The notes beneath the pieces were generated by a model. The model was not told the origin of the DNA. It did not search any database and saw only the letters and a program-made list of their open reading frames with translations. Below, piece after piece: positions 1-9,205 of a stretch of 64,000 bases of DNA. The stretch covers positions 4,216,001 to 4,280,000 of the forward strand of contig NZ_CP007044.2 in the NCBI RefSeq assembly GCF_000520015.2, read 5' to 3'. The translations under genes were made by a program, and so were the position numbers. Each line of letters begins with the position of its first letter. Within the stretch, counting starts at the first letter, position 1. Source of the DNA: Chania multitudinisentens RB-25 (GTDB lineage: Bacteria; Pseudomonadota; Gammaproteobacteria; Enterobacterales; Enterobacteriaceae).

Positions 1-1063
1 CATTCGGGCCCACCAGAGCGATTTTATCGCCTCGTTGCACCTGTGCGCTGAAGTTACGCACCAGAACCTTGTCGCCAATCTGATAATTGACATCTTCCAT
101 TTCAAACACAATCTTGCCGGAGCGTACCGCTTCTTCGACCTGCATTTTAGCGGTACCCATCACTTCGCGCCGCTGCGAACGCTCGTTACGCAATGCTTTC
201 AGCGCACGCACCCGGCCTTCGTTACGAGTACGGCGCGCCTTGATACCCTGGCGAATCCAAACTTCTTCCTGTGCCAGTTTGCGGTCAAATTCAGCGTTTT
301 GCAGTTCTTCCACCCGCAGTGCTTCTTCTTTGCTAACCAGATACAGATCGTAGTTACCCGGCCATGACACCAACTTGCCGCGATCAAGATCGACAATGCG
401 CGTTGCCATGTTACGGATAAACGAACGGTCATGTGAAATGAAGATGATGCTGCCCTGGAACTCTTTCAGGAAACCTTCCAGCCAGTCAATGGTGGTGATA
501 TCCAGGTGGTTGGTTGGTTCATCAAGCAACAAGACGCGTGGTGAACTGACCAACGCGCGGCCAAGCGCGGCTTTACGCAACCAGCCACCGGAAAGCGAAG
601 ACAGTTCGGCATCGCCATTCAGACCAAGTTGCAGCAGCACTTCGCTGATACGGCTGTCAAGCTGCCACAGCCCCTGATGATCGAGGATCTCCATAATCTG
701 CGCCATGCGCGCCAGATTCTTTTCGCTCGGGTCTAATTCCACCTGATGGGAAATCGCATGGTAAGCTTTCAGGTGCTCAGCCTGTTCGGCCACGCCTTCG
801 GCAACAAAATCAAACACGGTGCCGCCAATATTGCGCGGAGGATCTTGCTGCAAGCGCGCCACAATCAGATCCTGTTCGTAGATCACCCGGCCATCATCCA
901 AAGGGATCTCTTTGCCAAGGATCTTCAACAACGTGGATTTACCCGCGCCGTTGCGCCCGACCAGGCAGACGCGTTCGTTGTCTTCAATATGAATTTCGGT
1001 GTTGTCTAACAAAGGTGCATCGCTGAAAGAAAGCCAGGCACCGGACATGCTGATTAACGACAT
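1..1063 (-). CDS. uup: ABC-F ATPase Uup, C-terminal part outside window
   Basis: Soluble duplicated ATPase of the ABC-F family, which acts on ribosomes and whose loss raises precise transposon excision in E. coli. About 354 codons are visible. The first ABC domain is complete: Walker A GRNGAGKST near residue 37, signature LSGGW, and Walker B LLLDEPTNHLD. A charged Arg/Lys/Glu-rich linker follows, then the start of the second ABC domain, which the window edge cuts at GPN just before its Walker A. There are no membrane segments, as expected for ABC-F. The start at 1063 (MSLISMSGAWLSF) fits the family. Only 5 bases separate it from the upstream rlmL stop on the same strand, so the two are probably co-transcribed, as in E. 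coli. Confidence 0.95.
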   Translation of the reverse strand, partial: MSLISMSGAWLSFSDAPLLDNTEIHIEDNERVCLVGRNGAGKSTLLKILGKEIPLDDGRVIYEQDLIVARLQQDPPRNIGGTVFDFVAEGVAEQAEHLKAYHAISHQVELDPSEKNLARMAQIMEILDHQGLWQLDSRISEVLLQLGLNGDAELSSLSGGWLRKAALGRALVSSPRVLLLDEPTNHLDITTIDWLEGFLKEFQGSIIFISHDRSFIRNMATRIVDLDRGKLVSWPGNYDLYLVSKEEALRVEELQNAEFDRKLAQEEVWIRQGIKARRTRNEGRVRALKALRNERSQRREVMGTAKMQVEEAVRSGKIVFEMEDVNYQIGDKVLVRNFSAQVQRGDKIALVGPN

Positions 1064-1068
1064 AGTAA

Positions 1069-3189
1069 TTATTTTCCTTCGCCAGCGTGGGTCACCAGCC
1101 AGCAGTTGTGAATCTGGCGGTTACGGGCAAAATCCTGTGACAACGTCTGGGCAGTAATTTCTTTCGCTGCCAGACCCAGTGCGTTCAGGCCAGCCAGATC
1201 CATCTGGAAACCGCGTTTGTTGTTGGAGAACATAATGGTTCCGTGACGCCGCAGTAACCGTTTCAAATCTTTCATTAGCGCCAGGTGATCGCACTGCACA
1301 TCAAAAGTATTCTCCATCCGTTTTGAGTTAGAGAATGTTGGCGGATCGATAAAGATCACATCGAACTGTTCATCAGCATTGTGCAACCACGACAAGCAAT
1401 CCGCCTGTATCAATCTGTGTTGTTTGCCGGTCAAACCGTTAACCCGCAGGTTTTTCTCTGCCCATTCCAGATAAGTGCGCGACATATCCACCGTGGTGGT
1501 ACTGCGCGCACCACCCAGCCCAGCATGCACGCTGGCGGTGCCGGTATAGGCAAATAGATTCAGGAAGTCCTTGCCTTTGCTCATCTCACCCAACATGCGG
1601 CGGGCAATACGGTGGTCAAGGAACAGGCCGGTATCCAGATAATCGGTCAGGTTAACCCACAGCTTGGCGTTAAACTCGTCTACCAGCAGGAATTCCCCTT
1701 TCTGCGCCAATTTTTCATACTGGTTTTTGCCTTTCTGCCGCTCTCGGGTTTTCAGCACCAATTGATTGGAAGGCAGTTCCAGCACCGCCAACGTAGCGTT
1801 GATCACGTCAAACAGGCGTTGGCGCGCTTTCTGCGCATCAACGGTTTTGGGTGGCGCATATTCCTGCACCACCACCTTACTGCCGTAGCGATCCACCGCC
1901 ACGTTGTATTCCGGCAAATCGGCATCGTACAGGCGATAACATTCAATCCCCTGCTGCTTTGCCCATTTCTCCAGTTTCTTCAGGTTTTTACGCAAACGGT
2001 TAGCAAAATCTTCTGCAACCTGTCCCCCCGCAGAACCCTGCGGATTTTCTGCCAACTGATAGTTTTTCTGCACACAATCCAGCGGGCCGTTTTTCGCTTT
2101 GAACTGGCGTTCGGCACGCAGTTGCAGGCAACTCAGCAACTCCGGCGACGCGCTGAACAATGAAAGCTGCCAGCCACCAAACGCACTCTTCACAATGCGC
2201 CCCAGCATATTGTGCAGAGCGATCAGAGCCGGTTCGCTCTCAAGACGTTCACCGTAAGGCGGGTTGCTAACCAGGGTTCCCACTGGGCCTTCCGGTAATG
2301 GGTTAGTCAGTTTACTGACGTCATTAACGTTAAAGGTGATCAATTCAGCAACGCCAGCACGGCGGGCGTTGCTGCGCGCCATCTCGATCACTCGGCGGTC
2401 AATATCCGAACCAAAGAAACGGGAAGGTGTCTCTTGTAAACCACGGCGTGCACGTACCTGCGCTTCGCTGACCACTTCACGCCACAGCTCGGCATTATGG
2501 CCGCTCCAGGCGGTGAATCCCCAATGCTGGCGATGCAGGCCTGGGGCGCGATCGGCAGCGATCATTGCCGCTTCAATCAACAACGTGCCAGAACCACACA
2601 TCGGATCAACCATCGGCGTACCCGGCTGCCAGCCAGAACGTTGAACGATGGCGGCCGCCAGGTTTTCCTTTAGCGGTGCCTGGCCGGTGAGATCGCGGTA
2701 GCCGCGCTGGTGCAGACCTTCACCACTCAGATCCAACGCCACGCTAGCCATATCGCGCTGGAGGAATACGTTGACGCGGATATCCGGCTGTTGCTTGGCG
2801 ACGGTAGGCCGCTGCTCGATCTTGCGGGTAAAGCTATCGACAATCGCATCCTTAACCTTTAGCGCACCATACTGGCTGTTACGGATCTCTTCGTTGACGC
2901 CGCTGAAGTGAACGGCGAAGGTTTTATCCACGCCAAAAATAGCGGGCCAGTCAATCGCCTGCACGCCAAGATACAGATCCAAATCGCTGTGTACGCGGAA
3001 TTCATTCAGCGGCAGCAGAATGCGTGACGCCAGGCGGCTCCACAGCAGGCTTCGGTACAGCAGACGGTCATCACCCTGAAAATGAACCCCGCCCTGCACC
3101 ACTTTACAGGCATGAGCACCAAGCCGCTCCAGCTCGCTTTTTAACAGTTCTTCCAGCCCACGCGCCGTACTGGCAAACAGAGAGTTCAT
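1069..3189 (-). CDS. rlmL: 23S rRNA methyltransferase RlmL/RlmK (m2G2445, m7G2069)
   Basis: Bifunctional cytoplasmic SAM-dependent methyltransferase of 706 residues, the family's usual length. It has an N-terminal THUMP RNA-binding region, then the RlmL methyltransferase domain with DPMCGSGT near residue 200 and the catalytic motif SNPPYGE near 310. The C-terminal RlmK domain carries NLFAYTG and DPPTFSNSKRME. The reading frame is open to 3225, but MNSLFASTARG is the conserved N-terminus, so I start at 3189. It is followed closely by uup and divergent from ycbX across about 100 bases. Confidence 0.95.
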   Translation of the reverse strand: MNSLFASTARGLEELLKSELERLGAHACKVVQGGVHFQGDDRLLYRSLLWSRLASRILLPLNEFRVHSDLDLYLGVQAIDWPAIFGVDKTFAVHFSGVNEEIRNSQYGALKVKDAIVDSFTRKIEQRPTVAKQQPDIRVNVFLQRDMASVALDLSGEGLHQRGYRDLTGQAPLKENLAAAIVQRSGWQPGTPMVDPMCGSGTLLIEAAMIAADRAPGLHRQHWGFTAWSGHNAELWREVVSEAQVRARRGLQETPSRFFGSDIDRRVIEMARSNARRAGVAELITFNVNDVSKLTNPLPEGPVGTLVSNPPYGERLESEPALIALHNMLGRIVKSAFGGWQLSLFSASPELLSCLQLRAERQFKAKNGPLDCVQKNYQLAENPQGSAGGQVAEDFANRLRKNLKKLEKWAKQQGIECYRLYDADLPEYNVAVDRYGSKVVVQEYAPPKTVDAQKARQRLFDVINATLAVLELPSNQLVLKTRERQKGKNQYEKLAQKGEFLLVDEFNAKLWVNLTDYLDTGLFLDHRIARRMLGEMSKGKDFLNLFAYTGTASVHAGLGGARSTTTVDMSRTYLEWAEKNLRVNGLTGKQHRLIQADCLSWLHNADEQFDVIFIDPPTFSNSKRMENTFDVQCDHLALMKDLKRLLRRHGTIMFSNNKRGFQMDLAGLNALGLAAKEITAQTLSQDFARNRQIHNCWLVTHAGEGK

Positions 3190-3292
3190 ATCGTGCTTAT
3201 CACCAAAAAGAAAATTGTTGCGCATTATAGCTAATCCGGGCCGCTTGTCATAAAGTTGCTCCCTTCTATTTCGTTATCGTATGGAGGCAGCG

Positions 3293-4396
3293 GTGATCAC
3301 GCTTTCCCGACTTTACGTTCATCCGGTCAAATCATTGCGGGGTTTACAGCTTTCTCACGCGCAGGTGGCAAATCACGGGTTAGCTTTTGATCGTACCTTT
3401 ATGATCACCGCCCCCGATGGCACCTTTATTACAGCACGCCAATATCCACAGATGGTACTGTTTACCCCGGCATTGTTAGCAGATGGCCTGTATCTGACCG
3501 CACCGGATGGCGAAAGCGCCACGATCCGTTTCCATGATTTTTCCACCGATGAACACCCGACCGAAGTTTGGGGCAACCATTTCACCGCGCTGATTGCGCC
3601 GCAGGCAATCAACCATTGGCTGAGCGGTTATTTTCAGCGCGATGTACAGTTACGCTGGGTCGGGCCAGAACTCACCCGCAGAGTGAAGAAACACCCGGAA
3701 ATTCCGCTGTCGTTTGCCGATGGCTATCCGTATCTGTTAATCAGCGAAGCCTCATTTCTGGATCTACAACAGCGTTGCCCTGGCAGCATCAAGCTGGAAC
3801 AGTTCCGCCCGAACCTGGTGATCACCGGAGCCAGCGCCTGGGCTGAAGATGGCTGGCAAGTCATTCGCGTTGGCGAAGTGATGTTTGATCTGGTGAAACC
3901 TTGCAGCCGCTGTGTCTTGACGACGATCAGCATTGAGCGTGGCCGCAAACACCCCAGCGGTGAGCCACTCAGCACGCTGCAAAAATTCCGCACTGCCGAA
4001 AACGGTGATGTCGATTTTGGTCAGAATATGATTGCCCGCAACAGCGGTATTATCCGGGTAGGGGATGCGGTTGAAGTGTTGTCCAGCAAACCACCCCGGC
4101 CCTATGGCGCAGGTAACGTAGTGGCAAGTTTGCAAGCACCGCAAGACAGCGCGCACAGCGTGACTATCGAGTATGCAGGGAAAATGTTCACAGGTAACAA
4201 CCAGCAGATCTTGTTGGAACAGCTAGAGCAGCAGGGGATCCGCATTCCTTATTCCTGCCGGGCGGGTATTTGCGGCAGTTGCCGAATACGGTTGGTGAGT
4301 GGGGAAGTGGCCCCGTTGAAGCAAAGCGCGCTCGCCAACGACGGTACGGTGCTTTGTTGCAGTTGTATTCCGAAAAGCGATGTGAAATTGGCTTAA
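3293..4396 (+). CDS. ycbX: MOSC/ferredoxin protein YcbX
   Basis: Molybdenum-cofactor-dependent reductase of the MOSC family. In E. coli YcbX protects against N-hydroxylated bases such as 6-hydroxylaminopurine, with CysJ as electron donor. The N-terminal MOSC beta-barrel (LYVHPVKSLRG) and the MOSC domain with KPCSRC lead to a C-terminal plant-type [2Fe-2S] ferredoxin domain with CRAGICGSC near residue 320 and a final CCSC. I choose the GTG at 3293: GGAGG at 3283-3287 sits 5 bases ahead of it, and VITLSRLYVHP aligns exactly with the E. coli start. The upstream in-frame ATG at 3281 overlaps that ribosome binding site. The length is 367 residues. Confidence 0.92.
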   Translation: MITLSRLYVHPVKSLRGLQLSHAQVANHGLAFDRTFMITAPDGTFITARQYPQMVLFTPALLADGLYLTAPDGESATIRFHDFSTDEHPTEVWGNHFTALIAPQAINHWLSGYFQRDVQLRWVGPELTRRVKKHPEIPLSFADGYPYLLISEASFLDLQQRCPGSIKLEQFRPNLVITGASAWAEDGWQVIRVGEVMFDLVKPCSRCVLTTISIERGRKHPSGEPLSTLQKFRTAENGDVDFGQNMIARNSGIIRVGDAVEVLSSKPPRPYGAGNVVASLQAPQDSAHSVTIEYAGKMFTGNNQQILLEQLEQQGIRIPYSCRAGICGSCRIRLVSGEVAPLKQSALANDGTVLCCSCIPKSDVKLA

Positions 4397-4446
4397 TGTC
4401 AGGCGGCGCCCTGCAATATGATCGCGGTGCCGTTGAACAACGCAGC

Positions 4447-4995
4447 CTAAACCGCCCTATCATAAGCCTGAGTGGATGCTATGCCCGGAATACAGGGTTT
4501 CAGGCGATCATGCATCACCTTGATAGCATCCCCCAGCACCATAGTGCGGCCCGCTAACGTCAATTGCCCCTGAGCCAACAGGCACAGACTGGCATTGTCA
4601 CCCGCTTCCACCACCAGCAAGCGAGCTTCCTCGCCGCTATCCATCACTTTCACCGCTGCTAATTCACCGTTTTTGGGTTGCAACGGGTAGCGCTGTGGAG
4701 AGAAATGCCAACTTTTGGGCATTTGTGGTTTCAGAAAACGAAAAGCCACCAACGCGTTCAATACCAATTCAGCGCGCTGTTCATGGCTAAGATTGATCTG
4801 CTTACATTGTTCTTCATAATCAAAATACAGAGCGGCATCATCGACACAAAAAGCACATTCACTGAATGCATCTGGAGTTAACATCTTGGCCGGAAAACGA
4901 GAACGGAAGATCATACCATTGGCTAAATCGAGCATCAGCCGATCATGTTCAGCGTCAAAATACCAACGCCAATTATCGTCAGGTTTTATCTTCAT
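4447..4995 (-). CDS. zapC: Cell division protein ZapC
   Basis: Cytoplasmic FtsZ-ring accessory protein that bundles FtsZ protofilaments. The protein is 182 residues, matching the family, with the typical start MKIKPDDNWRWYFD and conserved FRSRFPAKML and PKSWHFSPQRYPLQPKNGE segments. It lies 171 bases downstream of pyrD on the same strand, the E. coli order, and converges with ycbX across 50 bases in which I see no strong terminator. Confidence 0.92.
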   Translation of the reverse strand: MKIKPDDNWRWYFDAEHDRLMLDLANGMIFRSRFPAKMLTPDAFSECAFCVDDAALYFDYEEQCKQINLSHEQRAELVLNALVAFRFLKPQMPKSWHFSPQRYPLQPKNGELAAVKVMDSGEEARLLVVEAGDNASLCLLAQGQLTLAGRTMVLGDAIKVMHDRLKPCIPGIASTQAYDRAV

Positions 4996-5166
4996 TACTT
5001 ATCCTTCTTGCCACATGCTAATGCTGATACCTTAAAGGATGATTTTATCATCACCTATGTCGCCCAAACATCGGTTAATTTAACGAGTACTATTCAGACT
5101 GACGAACAAAATATAGACGAGCCGGGAGCAGAAATAAACCCCCGACCAGAAATGAAAGGAAAAATA

Positions 5167-6177
5167 TTAGATATGGGTAACGATATCTTTAATCAAACGT
5201 GGTCCATGGAAGATAAAACCGGAATAAATTTGTACCAGCGTTGCCCCTGCGTCCATTTTTTCTCGAGCAGCCGTTAAGGAATCAATACCGCCTACACCGA
5301 TAATTGGCAGACGACCTTGCAATTCCTGTGATAAACGACGAACCACTTCGGTACTGCGTAATTGAACCGGGCGACCACTTAGCCCTCCAGTTTGCTCACA
5401 ATAATTCAACCCCTGGATCAATTTACGATCAAGGGTCGTATTGGTGGCAATAACGCCATCGATATTATGACGGATCAAACTATCGGCTATTTGGATCAAT
5501 TCCTCATCGGAAAGATCTGGTGCGATCTTTACCGCTACCGGCACATATTTATGATGTTGTGCATGCAGTTCGGTCTGTTTATTTTTAATTGCCGCCAAAA
5601 GATCATCCAGGGCTTCACCATACTGTAGAGATCGTAATCCTGGTGTATTGGGTGACGAGATATTAATCGCGATATAACCTGCATAGGGATACACTTTATC
5701 CATACAGATCAGATAATCATCTTTGCCCTGTTCTACCGGCGTATCTTTATTCTTGCCGATATTAATCCCCAGAATGCCGCCAAAATGGGATTTTTTAACG
5801 TTTTCAACCAGATTATCCACCCCATGGTTATTAAACCCCATGCGGTTAATCAGCCCTTCCGCCTCAACAATACGGAATAGGCGCGGTTTATCATTACCAG
5901 GTTGCGGGCGCGGCGTGACGGTTCCTATTTCAACAAAGCCAAAACCCATTGCACCAAAAGCATCAATGCACTCACCGTCTTTATCCAGACCGGCAGCCAA
6001 ACCTAACGGATTTTTAAAAGAAAGCCCCATGCAGCTCACTGGCTTGGTCGGCACAGACTGACGGATAAGAAACTCTAGCGGGGTGCCGGTGATCCGGCGA
6101 AGCTGACTGAAAGTCAACTCATGCGCACGCTCGGGATCGAGCTGAAACAACGCTTTCCTGACGAGGGGGTAGTACAT
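5167..6177 (-). CDS. pyrD: Dihydroorotate dehydrogenase (quinone), class 2
   Basis: Fourth step of de novo pyrimidine synthesis: dihydroorotate to orotate with quinone as acceptor, at the inner face of the cytoplasmic membrane. The length of 336 residues equals E. coli PyrD. The N-terminal helical membrane-association segment (MYYPLVRKALFQLDPERAHE) marks class 2. NISSPNTPGLR carries the catalytic-base serine, and GVGGIDS is in the FMN phosphate region. I start at 6177, not at the further upstream in-frame codon at 6210, because AGGAG lies just ahead of this ATG and the N-terminus matches the family. The leader carries a pyrimidine-responsive start-site switch, listed separately. Confidence 0.96.
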   Translation of the reverse strand: MYYPLVRKALFQLDPERAHELTFSQLRRITGTPLEFLIRQSVPTKPVSCMGLSFKNPLGLAAGLDKDGECIDAFGAMGFGFVEIGTVTPRPQPGNDKPRLFRIVEAEGLINRMGFNNHGVDNLVENVKKSHFGGILGINIGKNKDTPVEQGKDDYLICMDKVYPYAGYIAINISSPNTPGLRSLQYGEALDDLLAAIKNKQTELHAQHHKYVPVAVKIAPDLSDEELIQIADSLIRHNIDGVIATNTTLDRKLIQGLNYCEQTGGLSGRPVQLRSTEVVRRLSQELQGRLPIIGVGGIDSLTAAREKMDAGATLVQIYSGFIFHGPRLIKDIVTHI

Positions 6178-6192
6178 GTACTCTCCTGATTT

Positions 6193-6278
6193 CCCGGTTA
6201 TACCCTTCATACTCCAAGTAATTTAGGCATCGTTGCAAGCCGGGGGCATATTATCCGGTATTACCCCATCAATTGGAA
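6193..6278 (-). promoter_or_regulatory. pyrD promoter and CTP/GTP-sensing leader hairpin
   Basis: On the minus strand a -10 hexamer GATAAT (6255-6250) has a weak -35 TTCCAA (6278-6273) at 17 bases. Six to nine bases after the -10 is the run CCCCCGG (6246-6240), so initiation can occur at C or at G. CCCGG (6244-6240) is complementary to CCGGG (6197-6193), which lies just upstream of the AGGAG ribosome binding site. In enterobacterial pyrC and pyrD, CTP-initiated transcripts fold this way and block translation, while shorter G-initiated ones do not. The same logic is readable here; the pairing was done by eye. Confidence 0.7.
6200..6219. repeat. Partial copy of short palindromic intergenic repeat
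   Basis: The 20 bases here match one arm of the full repeat at 57226-57291 (inverse orientation, 57272-57291) at 18 of 20 positions. The copy lies inside the pyrD leader, between the two arms of the proposed hairpin. Confidence 0.6.
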
Positions 6279-6472
6279 TTGATTAAGGGCAAAAAAAGCG
6301 TTTTTAGCGCTACCGCTTTCCTGCCTCAGCCCCTGAACCCTCTGCTTTTCCCCGTTTACGCATATCAAAATCAAAAAATGAGATTTAAAAAACGCCCCCT
6401 TTTGCTGTTAGCTTTAAAACACTAAGTGAACATTATTTTAACATTGATAACTTTTAGCTATAAGGAATGACC

Positions 6473-7051
6473 ATGCGCATCATCTCACTGGCTGGCAGCC
6501 CACGAATTCCATCGCGCTCAACAGCGCTGCTCAAGCAAAGCCAACAATGGCTGCAACAACAAGGTGTTGAGGTGATCGCGTATACCTTGCACGACTTCAA
6601 AGCTGATGATCTGCTGTATGCCAACTTCAACAGCCCGGATATCAATGCCTTTGCCGCACAATTGGCACTGGCTGATGGCCTGCTGATTGCCACACCGGTC
6701 TATAAAGCCTCTTTTTCTGGCGCGCTGAAAACGCTGCTCGATCTGCTGCCAGAACGTGCGCTGGAACACAAAGTGGTTTTGCCACTGGCTACCGGTGGCT
6801 CTATCGGCCACCTGCTGGCCGTGGATTACGCTTTAAAACCGGTCCTGTCCGCCTTGAAAGCCCAAGAAGTGCTGCACGGTGTTTTTGCCGATGACAGCCA
6901 GATTGTGCTGAACGGTGAGCAAGCAACGCTGTCTGGCAGTGTCACCGCTCGTTTGAAAGAAGCCCTGGCACACTTTTATCTGGCATTAGGCCGCCGTAAT
7001 CCCCCGCCGTCAATCATCCATCATTCTCTACTGATGCGCCAACCTGCCTGA
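6473..7051 (+). CDS. ssuE: NADPH-dependent FMN reductase SsuE
   Basis: Flavin reductase that supplies FMNH2 to the alkanesulfonate monooxygenase SsuD. The 192-residue flavodoxin-like protein begins MRIISLAGSPR, with the phosphate-binding LAGSPRIPSRS loop, TPVYKASFSGALKTLLDLLP near residue 80, and the FMN-site LATGGSIGHLLAVDYALKP. I choose the ATG at 6473 because AAGGA (6462-6466) is 6 bases upstream; the in-frame ATG at 6467 abuts that site. First gene of ssuEADCB, divergent from pyrD. Sulfate-starvation control by Cbl/CysB is expected from E. coli, but I could not identify a binding site in the AT-rich 6360-6460 region. Confidence 0.93.
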   Translation: MRIISLAGSPRIPSRSTALLKQSQQWLQQQGVEVIAYTLHDFKADDLLYANFNSPDINAFAAQLALADGLLIATPVYKASFSGALKTLLDLLPERALEHKVVLPLATGGSIGHLLAVDYALKPVLSALKAQEVLHGVFADDSQIVLNGEQATLSGSVTARLKEALAHFYLALGRRNPPPSIIHHSLLMRQPA

Positions 7052-7066
7052 AAATAAAAGGAAATC

Positions 7067-8032
7067 ATGATGAAACAGCATTCAATTTTCCGCCGTTGGT
7101 TCAAGATAGGGGCTGTTTTTGCCTTGGCATTCGCCCATGCCGCCAGCGCACAGGAAAATGCCCCAGCCCAGTTTCGCGTTGGCTACCAGAAGGGTTCCGT
7201 CAGCCTGGTATTGGCAAAAACTCACCAACTGCTGGAAAAACGTTTCCCTAATACGCAAATCCGTTGGATCGAATTCCCAGCGGGCCCGCAAATGCTTGAA
7301 GCACTGAACGTCGGCAGTATCGATTTAGGCAGCACCGGCGATATTCCGCCGATCTTTGCTCAGGCAGCCGGCGCCGACCTGCTGTACGTCGGCGTAGAAC
7401 CACCAAAACCCAAAGCGGAAGTGATTCTGGTTCCAGAGCACAGCCCAATTAACAGCGTTGCTGAACTGAAAGGGCACAAGATTGCTTTTCAGAAAGGCTC
7501 CAGTTCACACAACCTGTTGTTACGCGCCTTACAAAGAGCTGGCCTGAAATTTAGCGATATTCAGCCGGTTTATCTGACGCCTGCCGATGCCCGCGCCGCC
7601 TTTCAACAAGGTAACGTCGATGCCTGGGCGATCTGGGACCCCTACTATTCCGCCGCCTTGTTACAAGGTGGCGTTCGGGTGCTGACCGATGGCAGCCAAT
7701 TAAGCCAAACCGGCTCTTTCTATTTGGCCGCTCGCCCTTATGCCGAGGCCAACGGCCCATTCATCCAGCAGGTATTGGACACGCTGACGCAGGCCGATGC
7801 GCTGACCCTCAGCGATCGGGCACAAAGCATTACCCTGCTGGCCAACGCCATGGGGCTACCGGAACCGGTGATTGCGTCTTATCTGGATCATCGCCCACCA
7901 ACCACCATCAAACCGCTGAACCCCAAGACGCTTGCCGCTCAGCAACATACTGCCGATCTGTTCTTCGCCAACCGGTTAATACCGGTCAAGGTGGATATCT
8001 CTCAACGCGTCTGGCACCCAGCCGCACAATAA
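7067..8032 (+). CDS. ssuA: Periplasmic alkanesulfonate-binding protein SsuA
   Basis: Substrate-binding component of the SsuABC importer for aliphatic sulfonates. A twin-Arg-free Sec signal peptide (about 28 residues, hydrophobic core GAVFALAFAHAASA, predicted cleavage AASA/Q) precedes a type II periplasmic binding fold with FRVGYQKGS, ALNVGSIDLGSTGDIPP and VDAWAIWDPYYSAAL, all typical of the SsuA/TauA group. The length is 321 residues. An in-frame ATG at 7070 has better spacing from AAGGA (7058-7062) and may be the true start. It sits 15 bases after ssuE. Confidence 0.92.
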   Translation: MMKQHSIFRRWFKIGAVFALAFAHAASAQENAPAQFRVGYQKGSVSLVLAKTHQLLEKRFPNTQIRWIEFPAGPQMLEALNVGSIDLGSTGDIPPIFAQAAGADLLYVGVEPPKPKAEVILVPEHSPINSVAELKGHKIAFQKGSSSHNLLLRALQRAGLKFSDIQPVYLTPADARAAFQQGNVDAWAIWDPYYSAALLQGGVRVLTDGSQLSQTGSFYLAARPYAEANGPFIQQVLDTLTQADALTLSDRAQSITLLANAMGLPEPVIASYLDHRPPTTIKPLNPKTLAAQQHTADLFFANRLIPVKVDISQRVWHPAAQ

Positions 8033-8048
8033 TCAGGAGTATTTCATT

Positions 8049-9197
8049 ATGAGCATTAACGTATTTTGGTTTTTACCGACCCACGGGGATGGTCACTATC
8101 TGGGCAGTTCTGAAGGCGCACGCACCGTCGATTACGGTTATCTGCAACAAATTGCCCAGGCTGCCGACCGGCTTGGCTTTGGCGGGGTGCTAATTCCCAC
8201 AGGCCGTTCCTGTGAGGATTCCTGGCTGGTGGCAGCCTCGTTAATCCCAGTGACACAGCGGTTGAAATTCCTGGTCGCACTACGCCCTGGCGTTATTTCA
8301 CCAACGCTGGCGGCTCGGCAGGCAGCAACGCTGGATCGACTTTCCAATGGCCGCACCCTGTTCAATCTGGTCACCGGTGGCGATCCAGAAGAATTGGCCG
8401 CAGAAGGATTACACCTGAATCATACGGAACGTTATGAAGCCTCCGCTGAATTTACGCACATCTGGCGTAAAGTATTAGAAGGTGAAACCGTCGATTTTGC
8501 GGGTAAACATATTCAGGTGAAAGGTGCCAAGCTGCTGTTTCCGCCGGTACAGCAACCACGCCCTCCCCTCTACTTTGGAGGTTCCTCTGCGGCGGCGCAA
8601 GATCTGGCGGCTGAGCAGGTTGAACTGTATCTGACCTGGGGGGAAACACCAGCGCAGGTAAAAGAAAAGATCGAAGAAGTGCGAGCCAAAGCCGCAGCCA
8701 TTGGGCGCAAAGTACGCTTCGGCATCCGCCTGCACGTGATCGTGCGGGAAACCACCGAAGAAGCCTGGCGTGCTGCCGATCGCCTGATCGCTAATCTGGA
8801 TGACCAAACCATTGCCGATGCGCAAAAGGCATTTGCACGCTTTGACTCAGTGGGCCAACAACGCATGGCCGCACTGCACGGCGGCCGAAAAGACCATCTG
8901 GAAATCAGCCCGAACCTGTGGGCTGGCGTCGGGCTGGTGCGCGGTGGTGCGGGCACGGCACTGGTAGGCGATGGCCCAACGGTGGCGCAGCGCATACAGG
9001 AATACGCCGATCTGGGCATCGATACCTTTGTGCTTTCCGGCTATCCACATCTTGAAGAGGCTTATCGCGTTGGTGAACTGCTGTTCCCGCATCTGGATCG
9101 GGTAAAAAATGCGCCACCCGCACAGCTGCGAGCGATAAAACCCCAGGGGGAAGCGGTCGCCAATATTTATGTGCCACAAAAAGTGTCGCAAAGCTAA
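8049..9197 (+). CDS. ssuD: FMNH2-dependent alkanesulfonate monooxygenase SsuD
   Basis: Cleaves C-S bonds of alkanesulfonates to give aldehyde and sulfite, using FMNH2 from SsuE and O2. The cytoplasmic TIM-barrel protein of the bacterial luciferase superfamily is 382 residues, close to E. coli SsuD (381). FWFLPTHGDGHYLG at the N-terminus, LVTGGDPEELAAEG near residue 105, and the active-site loop GVGLVRGGAGTALVGD near 295 are family hallmarks. A good AGGAG lies upstream. It is in tight order with ssuA (16 bases) and ssuC (8 bases). Confidence 0.95.
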   Translation: MSINVFWFLPTHGDGHYLGSSEGARTVDYGYLQQIAQAADRLGFGGVLIPTGRSCEDSWLVAASLIPVTQRLKFLVALRPGVISPTLAARQAATLDRLSNGRTLFNLVTGGDPEELAAEGLHLNHTERYEASAEFTHIWRKVLEGETVDFAGKHIQVKGAKLLFPPVQQPRPPLYFGGSSAAAQDLAAEQVELYLTWGETPAQVKEKIEEVRAKAAAIGRKVRFGIRLHVIVRETTEEAWRAADRLIANLDDQTIADAQKAFARFDSVGQQRMAALHGGRKDHLEISPNLWAGVGLVRGGAGTALVGDGPTVAQRIQEYADLGIDTFVLSGYPHLEEAYRVGELLFPHLDRVKNAPPAQLRAIKPQGEAVANIYVPQKVSQS

Positions 9198-9205
9198 GGA
9201 GCAGC

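Noticed and set aside
4945..5277. Plus-strand 110-residue open frame covering the zapC/pyrD gap
   Set aside because: Overlaps the ends of two real genes, has biased composition with no recognisable domain and no start signal.
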